Below are positions 56,601 through 64,000 of a stretch of 64,000 nucleotides of DNA, piece by piece (positions within the stretch are counted from its first letter, which is position 1; every line of letters starts with the position of its first letter). Position numbers and translations under genes: made by a program. The stretch is from Pyrrhoderma lamaoense (Eukaryota > Basidiomycota > Agaricomycetes > Hymenochaetales > Hymenochaetaceae). The notes beneath the pieces are model-generated. The model ran no database searches and was not told where the DNA came from. It saw nothing but the letters and a program-made list of their open reading frames with translations. The DNA is taken from positions 248,001 through 312,000 of the forward strand of contig NBAZ01000020.1 in the NCBI GenBank assembly GCA_002794735.1. The letters are read 5' to 3'.

Positions 56601-58858
56601 ATCTACTTCCTCGTCGTCGTCGTCCTCCTCATCATCGTCATCATCATCCAAAATAGCAGACTCATTCGGTATCAGAGTAGGCGAAACAGCGCGTTTAGGC
56701 GTCGGAGCAGTAGACGTACCACGTGAACGAGTAGGAGGCGTCGTGGTCGTCGTCGGAGAAGAAGTAGTGGTAGCTCTCACACTCGGCGGAGACGATACCC
56801 TCCGAACGGCCGTCGCACGTACTTGACTCTGAGCTTTTGATGACGGAGAACGTTCACGCTCACGATCGCGTTCAGCAGGAGGAAGAACCAAAGAGGGTGT
56901 ACTAGCTGATGCTCGAGAACGCGTCGTCGTATCTCGGTAGTAAGTGATCCCCTTCTCCTTCGTAGACGCTTTTTCTTCCCGCTCTCGGTCACGTCCGCGA
57001 GTGATCGACGACGACGAACTCTGTCGGGCACGAGAACTACTGGTAGGTTGCGCAAAGGACGGTACTCCTCCCGATCCCGATCCCGTTGGCGTCGTCCGTC
57101 CAACTGCGTGTATACTCCCGGCGGAACGTCTCTTCTCGCTTCTTTCAGGCCTTTCAGGCTTCTCAGTCTTCGCTACCTCTCCTTCTCCTTCCCCTTCTCT
57201 TTCCCCTTCTCGTCCTCTTTCTCCTCTATTTAAATCCCTTCCCCGTTCGCGGGTATGACTAGTAAAAGAGGAAGAAACGGATCGATCAAGATCTCCCGAT
57301 TCGCCATCACCTGACCCCCCGAGTGGTAGATTCGTAGCGCTGAGACTTCTCCCGCTTGCGATGCGTAGCCGCATTCTTGAATTCGCGTTTGCGCTTGGAC
57401 TGAGAGGTGGTCGACTCTGTCTTATGAGAGAAGGTGAAGATGCGCGATTGATGTGTGATGAGGGGGTGGATGGAGACGGGGAGGAGGTGGATGTGGGCGT
57501 TTTGGAGAGTTTTGGTGTCTGCGGTTGAGTGGGAGAAGGTGGGATTGAACGTTGAGGTTGGATCGTCGTACTTGAGCGACCGAGCACCTGAGAAGACGAC
57601 GGACTAGATGAATGCGAAGACGAAGACATCACGGAAGAAGATAAAGAAGGTGAGTGGGATTGTGAGTGTGATTGCGAAGATGACAGCGGATGATGTGGAG
57701 GCGTCTGGAGAGGGGCGGGCGGGGACGTATACGTGACGGTGACGGAGAAGACGGAGAAGGATAGGATGTCGAAGACTTTGTTGGAGTTGTTGGGTTGTGA
57801 GTGACAGTCTGCGAAGAAGAAGACAGGGAAGGTGTTGAAGGGGACGTTAAGGCAGCCCTCGCCCGGGATGAGGCCGGAGACAGCTTCGGTGGAGGGGTGG
57901 GAGAAGGAGGGGTTGGAGGACGAGGGCCTTGGGGTGGCATACCTTTGTTCTCCGCTGGCGGGGGTGGAGCATCGGTGTCGAGACCAGGACCAGGAGGGTC
58001 TGTCGTCAAGGCAGACGTCGAGGACGATGCATGCGAGAGGGATGGAGCGAGGAATTGCAATGATAGAGCAGATTTGATGCGCCCTCCACGAGTCAAGGCC
58101 TGACCTTCTCTATCCCTCTCCTTCTCCTTCTCTCTTTCCTGTTCCTTATTCTTCTTCTCTTTTCGCTGTTTGTTGGACTTGATTGACATCGTCGGTGCTG
58201 ACGAAGGGGCGGTGGAAGCCGTGGAGGAAGAGGTAGAGAGCTCCAGCTTGTCAGGTTTAGCAACTTCCCTGCTGCCCAATCTCCTTAAACCGACTTTACC
58301 TAGACCGAGGTTGAAACGCGCCTTGTCGCGTTCACGTTCACGTTCGCGTACGGGGCCTTGACCTACACCGACAAAGTCGACAGAGGCACGATTCCTTGAC
58401 TTGTCCTTTGTACGTTGGACATCCTGGGAAGAGTGTGTATGCAGAAGGTTGGATTCGCTGGCGCTGGGTTTATGCCGGAGCTGCTTTGCCGGAGAGAGAA
58501 GAGATGATCCGGGTGCGGGAGTGGGAGTAGGAGAAGGCGAAGGGGTGGTGATATTAATGCGAGAAGGACGAAGAGCAGTTGCCTGGGCAGCAGGAGGCAT
58601 TGTCGTTGTTGATGTTGTTGTTGTTGCAGAAGTGGAAGTGGGAGTAGAAGGAGATGGTTTGGCGGGAGAAGCGTTGTCGGAGGTAGAGGTAGTCCTAGTT
58701 CTTGCCGTAGCACGAATGGTGTTGAGAGAGGTACGGATGCGACGGAATGTTGTCTTTGAATCTGGCGCGGGGGTGCTTGGCCCTGCACCTGGCGAGGACA
58801 CGGCTACCTGCTGCTGGATGTTTGAAAGAGAGGAGAGCGGGGGTGGAGAGACGGCCAT
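50673..58858 (-). CDS. Cdc15/SepH-type STE kinase with long disordered N-terminus and C1 domain
   Basis: Serine/threonine kinase of the mitotic-exit/septation network family. Exons: 58858-55137, 54642-54414, 53953-53691, 53431-53307, 53117-52315, 52196-50673; roughly 2,200 residues. Exon 1 (start [20 protein letters not shown]) is Ser/Pro/Arg-rich and disordered, with an acidic run and a Gly-rich stretch. Kinase domain: glycine loop [17 protein letters not shown] lysine, HCDLKAAN catalytic loop, [25 protein letters not shown] and [22 protein letters not shown]1 zinc finger follows: H-x12-C-x2-C-x10-C-x2-C-x4-H-x2-C-x7-C from HSFVKTAFG to ALC. The tail is low complexity and ends KGCVLQ. About ten single-base gaps break the frame (57712, 56429, 55401, 55345, 54470, 53395, 52678, about 51290, 51177, 50985), plus a net two-base change near 51750. 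Three introns of 259-494 nt are unusually long. Confidence 0.85.
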
Positions 58859-61800
58859 TATTAGATTTGGGAGACGATGATTCTTTTTTGTTTGTATAAG
58901 GCAAAAGGGGGAGGGGAGAGAAGCAGTAGAAGAAGACGCAGTAGGGGGAGGGGGAGTGAGAAGAACGGGATGAGGGGAAAGCGAATAAAAAATAGCAGAC
59001 GGAAAGAGTCTGGAGAGAAAGAGAGAATGAGCAGCACGACTACGACGACGGCCACTCAGGGGACAGGTTCGCGCTTCCCGTTTCCTCAAATGCGCTATGA
59101 ATTCCTTTCTCTCTCGCGTGTAATTCAATTCAAAGTATTAATACTACTCGATTCAAAAGTGTACTATCTCCCTACTACGCATGTACGATTAAAATGGGGA
59201 CGGGAGAGGGAAAGGGGGGAGAAGGATAAACCGCCGTCGCCGTCGCAGCGGGGACAAAGCGACGACGACGAAGTGGATGGGAGAGGGGGATGAGTAAGTA
59301 AGAGTTGGAGGGAGAGAGAGAGAGAGCTGGCGGCCTGTGTTATGCAAGACTTATTTACAAAGAGAGAGAGATCTGCCACCGTTCATTCGATCACGACTCA
59401 CTCCAGACCGATCACTAGCGTCGACCTTTGTCCTCTCCCGCCGCTCCTCGTAGCGTACAGCAAAGTGCGACAGGCCAGCGACAGCATTTCATTTTTTGAT
59501 TTTCCCTTTTTTTTGATTTGTTTAATTTATAATTATATATATCGAGTGACTAGACTATATAAAACGAGAGCAAGGCACGTTGCATGCAGAGGGAGGAGAT
59601 ATTGATATTGGAAAATGGAAATGGGCTGGACGGAATGAGGGTAGAAGGAGTTACTGAATCGAGCAAGCTGAGCTCTCCCTCCCGGACACGCGCAAGGAAC
59701 CCCACGAGATTGCTCTCTCCAACTCTCCTCAGCTCCTTCTTCCCTTCCCCTTCCCTCGCTCTCCCCTGCCCCCTATATTCCGTCTCTTCTCTTCTTTATA
59801 TACTCCTCGCTATCTCTCTTCGCACGCCCCAGTAAGCGTTTGAGACATGTTCTGCCTGCAACGTGTCCACCCCCACACACACACACGCACGCACGCATAT
59901 AACAACTTCTATCAGTTATCATCTCCCTCCCATTCATTTTCTTCTTTCACTCCCCCCCGCCATACGCGCGTATCCTCGCTTCCATCGAAAGCGTTGCGTT
60001 TTCTCCGTCCCCACCCCCCCCCCCCTGTGTCGCACGCGCGAGAATGATGATGATAAGGATAAGGAAGCTGGCTTTCCCCAAACGGTAAAAAGAAATTTGG
60101 GAAAGAATTAGATTAAAAGAAAACGGAAAACGGAAAACGGGAGGTGGTGATGGTGACCCCCCCCCCTTCACCCCTCACTTCGGATGCAATTCAGAATTCT
60201 ATTATTTGTTCCCTTCCCTTCCGATGCTTTGTCATTTCTTCCCCGCCGTTGAAGATCCCCAGTGATAACCTAAAATGTGCTTAGTGCCAGTAGTTTGTGT
60301 TGCGAGTGGAGCTCGTACAGTGGCACCGGAGTGGACTATTCAATAAGCTTTGCTTACAATGTGAATATGATTATCAGATTACAGTCATTAGCGTTAGTTT
60401 GTTTGTTTGTGTGTATGTTACCTTCCATCCGAGTTTGCGTTATACTGAACCCCCCCCCCCCCCCTTTTACATCCAATGTCGGCGGAGTAACGCCCGGTCC
60501 GTCTTATCCCCCCCCCCACCCCGCGCCTTACTTACTTACTTACTTCCTTTGACTTTGACTTTGACTTTGACTTTGGATTTATTTGGTAATTTTAAACGGA
60601 CCCAATTTACGATCTTTCCGATCGATCGGGACGAGCCACGGTGGGCCACACCCTCATGCTCACGCTCATTGATGATTGAATTTTTCTTATTTTTTTGGTT
60701 TGTTTGTTTATTTGTTTATTTAGTTGACGACTTCTTCTCCGCGCGTTGTCGCGCTCTTGGTAGACGAGAAGTCGTGCTTCGAATACTGTGCTTGTGAGAG
60801 TGATATATCTTGTTAGATTCATCTACTTTTTATTTTCAACTTTCTTGTTCATCTCGTTTTGTAAATCCTGCTTGCGTCTTCAGAGATTATAAGTTTATAA
60901 GTTTATAAGACTATGAGATTATGAGTACTTTATAATTATGATAATATAAATCCTCGACCACACAGTCTGAGTCTGAGTCTCACTTGCCTTTCTAGTTGAT
61001 CGGTTCTAGGAATTTTCAATTTGTGCTGCCTTGTGCATCATGATCTTGTGCAGAGTAGTATTAGTAACAATATTATATATACTTGGTTGGAAGTTCCTAC
61101 CTGCACAATGCATACTGCGCACTGCGCATTCCTGTACATTGTACTTCTTCTAATGTGTGATCCTTCTTTCTATTCTTTTTCCCCCTTCTTTGACTTCTTT
61201 GATTTCTTATTTGATGTGATGCGTTGACGTATATTGGTATAACTCAATGTACCTTTGTACACCCATGGGAAAGAAACAGAATGGTCCGTCTATTTGTTTT
61301 GGTTTTGGTTCTGGTTCTGGTTTTTGAGTGAGGTTTGTCTTGTTAAGTTTGTTTGGACTTTTGGTGTTGGACTTGACTTCGGACTTGCTTTTTGGCTGTG
61401 ATGATCAGGGGAGAAGGAAGGAGAGGGGGGCTGGGGGAAGATAAATCGATTTCGTGGATTTTGTATTAGTTTTGAAAGGTAGACAGACCACTTTGAGGGG
61501 AAGGTATTATTGACAAACACAATATATACACATATACATATACGTTCTCTCTCTTCTTAAGACTTTGTGTAAATTTTGATTGTCATCACTTCGTTTGAGA
61601 CTTAGAGTTATACTGTTAAGAGGTAAAGCTCAAGGATTTCAGAAGTTTTATTCGATATAGAATATGTATGCATATATATATGTGTGTGTAAGTAAAGAAT
61701 ATATTTGTTTTTATAATATGTTGAGACTCATAGGAAGAGTAAGAGAACGAGAATGCCTGTATTCAACACTCGCTGAATGTTATACAACACAAGTAGAAAG

Positions 61801-61960
61801 ACCCGTATGAGTAAAGTCGAAGTTATCATAATTCAAAAATCTCAACTCGTAAGCACCATACCAAGAGAGACAACAGGGTTTAATGAGAGAAACTCGCACT
61901 TTAGGCGGCCCCCATGTAAACACCAACATCTTTCTGTGAAGGTGAGAACGAGCTCGAGAC
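58859..61960. other. Upstream of kinase gene; low-complexity intergenic DNA
   Basis: 3.1 kb. The first 400 bp is GA-rich on the plus strand and is the kinase 5' flank. Simple repeats include cacacacacgcacgcacgc (about 59874), C tracts of 9-14 near 60006, 60160 and 60451, (TTAC)5 at about 60528, TTTGAC repeats at 60548-60574 and AT-rich stretches. No gene, tRNA or conserved frame could be supported. Confidence 0.5.
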
Positions 61961-62223
61961 ATTGCCAGTAGCAGATCTACTTCTACTTCTCCTGCGCCAT
62001 CTTTCTCCATGGCATCTGAACCCCAAATCCAGCCCGGCCGCAGACGTTTTAGAAAATCAAAGCGACTTCGTGCACAAATACCACTATGATCGAGAATTCA
62101 CATTTTATACCCTAATATGCGTATGTCTCGACCGTAGCTCCTCCCTTCTGGATATATGGGGTCCTACCAATTCACAGAAGGAAGGGGACGCGTCTGCTTT
62201 AATCAAGCAGACATTTTCTGGCA

Positions 62224-62571
62224 GTGAAAGGGTCTACACTTCTCTGTTTCTCAACAAACAGGGTCTACATTTCTCTGTTTTTTGACAAACTCTCTCCGGA
62301 ACTTGAAAAGCTCAAGGATTATTTCCTTGAACTCAGATCATTAATAAATGTTTTTGTGAAGACCATGGATGCGAAGAGGAACATCTCGAAGGATCGAGAT
62401 GCGATTCTTCGTATACATGCAAGGGCGCTGGCCAAGTTAGAGGGTATAGTGACAGGACAGCATTTGGACGAAGCTTCTCCCAAAGAAGCTGCTAGCCTAA
62501 CATCTACTTCAAGACAGAGTGGCTCTGGGGAACGTCCACGAATCCCTGATGGATCCATTGAATCATTCTAG
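62224..62571 (+). CDS. Possible exon of an unrecognised fungal protein
   Basis: The open frame has a plausible helical, coding-like segment: LSPELEKLKDYFLELRSLIN, VFVKTMDAKRNISKDRDAIL, RIHARALAKLEGIVTG, then a Ser/Arg-rich end at a stop at 62569-62571. The first 20 or so codons cross a tandem duplication and are unlikely to be native, so the real start or upstream exon is unknown. An ATG at 62010 (MASEPQIQPGRRRFRKSKRL) might be a first exon. No family assigned. Confidence 0.35.
   Translation: MKGSTLLCFSTNRVYISLFFDKLSPELEKLKDYFLELRSLINVFVKTMDAKRNISKDRDAILRIHARALAKLEGIVTGQHLDEASPKEAASLTSTSRQSGSGERPRIPDGSIESF
62230..62290 (+). repeat. Tandem duplication of about 31 bp
   Basis: gggtctacacttctctgttt... 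and gggtctacatttctctgttt... stand head to tail at 62230-62260 and 62261-62290, with a few mismatches near the ends. The duplication lies immediately before the helical open frame. Confidence 0.75.
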
Positions 62572-62896
62572 ATCAGACATAGAATCCCAAAACTGCTTTG
62601 GATCATCCCAGTTCAGATGCAGAATCCAAAACTACCTAATGGGAAGCTCCCTACGTTCAGTTCCGGGGTTGTATTAAAAGAATGAACGTATGAATGGATG
62701 GATGGTAACTTGTTGCGATGAGTGCAAGCTCATCCCACCCCCCCTCCCCTCGCCGTCATAACGTGTGTCATACCCCAGTTGTATGTGCGCTTTCACGACC
62801 ATTTGATGGATCGAAACTGTCACTTACACAACGTACCCCCAAGAAGAAGGTTTACTGACAGAGCTGTGGACATCTGAACTTCCAAGACAATCATCC

Positions 62897-63323
62897 GTGA
62901 AGACTGTTACCAACTACACGGTTCATATTGTCACCGGTGTAGCTCAACAATCCTCAAGTGTGCAGATTCCGGCAACCAAAGCTCGAAATACACGAAAGAG
63001 AATGAGAAAAAAAAAACAAGGCCCACAAGAAGCGGGTTCGGAACGGCGCAGCATCCAAAGCAACTACAATCGTTTAGACTATCAAGTTTTACGAGCAGTA
63101 GCGTTGTAGGATGCCGAAGAGATTAAGAGGACGCACGCGATAGTATCTCGAGACACGTTCGGAAAGACACTGACGTCTGGTCTATATAGTTCTCTATATG
63201 ACAAGTTGTTATCAAAAATCACCATTCCTGGCGACATCCATGCTGATGTAAATAGGGTTGTTATCCTCCACACCATCATCTGCTCAAACGGAGAGAGATG
63301 TAGAGAAGAGGAATGTCTATAAT
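62897..63323 (+). pseudogene. Open frame interrupted by one in-frame TAG, possibly broken gene
   Basis: The frame reads MKTVTNYTVHIVTGVAQQSS, then a basic stretch (TRKRMRKKKQGPQEAGSERR) and YNRLDYQVLRAVAL. It meets TAG at 63107-63109 and continues in the same frame with DAEEIKRTHAIVSRDTFGKT, SGLYSSLYDKLLSKITIPGD and IHADVNRVVILHTIICSNGE to a TAA at 63321-63323. The part after the TAG has a coding-like residue pattern. Not recognised; chance cannot be excluded. Confidence 0.3.
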
Positions 63324-63667
63324 GGGAATAGAAAGGAATGGAAGGATGAGGAAAGGGAAGAGGCAGAGAAGCAGATAGTAGACGGACGATGGAGCAAGAG
63401 AAAGAGAAAGAGAAAGAGAAAGAGATAGCGGATGCACTGATTGCGATCGCTCAAGAGATCTTTTACAGGTGCAAGATACCGTGTTAAAGATAAATATACG
63501 GAAGGACTAGTGGAACATCTCGTGGACGATCGAAAATCTGACCTTGTTGTTACACCACTCTCGACGCAAACATTGGTTATTACACCCCTAGAAATCTATG
63601 AGAGCTAAAACTTCCAATAGATAAATTCGAAGCATCAACAACCGAAATCGGAAGGAGAGAATACGCA
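63324..63667. other. Purine-rich stretch
   Basis: GA-rich DNA with an imperfect AAAGAG hexamer repeat at about 63398-63426. No supported gene. Confidence 0.45.
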
Positions 63668-63868
63668 ATGGCGATGGGGGCTACTACTACTGAATCGAAT
63701 GAAAATGAAGGTACGCCAAGTCCAATCCCAATCACGGAGGACGAGTGGCGCACATTCCTAGCGTTTGGATTTGTGAAATCTTATGCTAGTGCCTCATAGA
63801 GTGAAATCGTTGGTGGATTGGGCGATTACATCTATGATGTATTCACTGCGCAAGATGACCGCAACTAG
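63668..63868 (+). pseudogene. Short frame with in-frame TAG near the right edge
   Basis: ATG at 63668 reads MAMGATTTESNENEGTPSPI then TEDEWRTFLAFGFVKSYASA, hits TAG near 63797-63799 and continues in frame with SEIVGGLGDYIYDVFTAQDD before another TAG. It could be a fragment of a decayed gene or a chance frame. The window ends 130 bp later. Confidence 0.2.
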
Positions 63869-64000
63869 GTTATTGCTTGTGCCTTCATCGAGGTTGATCT
63901 GTTTGTTTATCTGTATGACCGTACTGGCGTGGTGAGAACAGGGAAGATCAACATTCATGAGTGAAAAGAGGAGTTTCTGAGGGTGGGCATTGGCTTTCTG

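Noticed and set aside
51250..58900. Many plus-strand open frames rich in Thr, Ser or Leu opposite the kinase gene
   Set aside because: They are shadows of the Ser/Pro/Gly-rich coding strand and have no independent domain or start context.

Overview
The window is nuclear DNA of a filamentous fungus, most likely a basidiomycete (Agaricomycetes-like). The evidence is dense housekeeping genes cut by many 45-80 nt GT-AG introns, fungus-specific families (YVC1 vacuolar TRP channel, ERG4 sterol reductase, Bye1-type PHD/TFIIS/SPOC protein, SFH5, MVP1) and a very long Cdc15/SepH-type kinase. No bacterial, viral or organellar gene is evident. The species cannot be named from sequence alone.

Layout. 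1-31.6 kb is an ordinary gene-rich block: PAF1 (partial, -), SFH5 (+), an unrecognised fungal protein (+), a NASP/SHNi-TPR histone chaperone (+), PRO2 (-), an AP180/YAP1801 clathrin adaptor (-), a short-form tRNase Z (+), an unrecognised basic protein (-), a PHD-TFIIS-SPOC transcription factor (+), YVC1 (-), the sorting nexin MVP1 (+) and ERG4 (-). 31.6-46.3 kb is a gene-poor island holding three copies (A +, B -, C +) of an undescribed repeat element. B and C form an inverted pair around a 1 kb spacer. 46.3-58.9 kb holds a small membrane-anchored coiled-coil protein (+) and a roughly 2,200-residue kinase (-). 58.9-64 kb is mostly low-complexity DNA with a few degenerate reading frames.

Two themes matter. 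First, almost every conserved gene contains one or more places where the reading frame breaks by a single missing base, usually in a run of 2-5 identical bases. More than 20 such breaks point the same way, so they look like uncorrected base-deletion errors in the assembly rather than pseudogenes; ERG4, MVP1 and the AP180 gene need no such correction. Second, the repeat elements each carry a 123-codon open frame that is intact in all three copies, followed by a string of modules. Each module can form a hairpin whose loop is nearly always GTGCC(C)T while the stem sequence changes, in places with compensatory substitutions. This is the best candidate here for a new system.

The host genes do not form one pathway. 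PAF1 and the Bye1-like protein act on RNA polymerase II, NASP on histones, tRNase Z on tRNA 3' ends, AP180/MVP1/SFH5/YVC1 in membrane traffic and signalling, and ERG4 and PRO2 in ergosterol and proline synthesis. Several pairs are divergent over short shared promoters.
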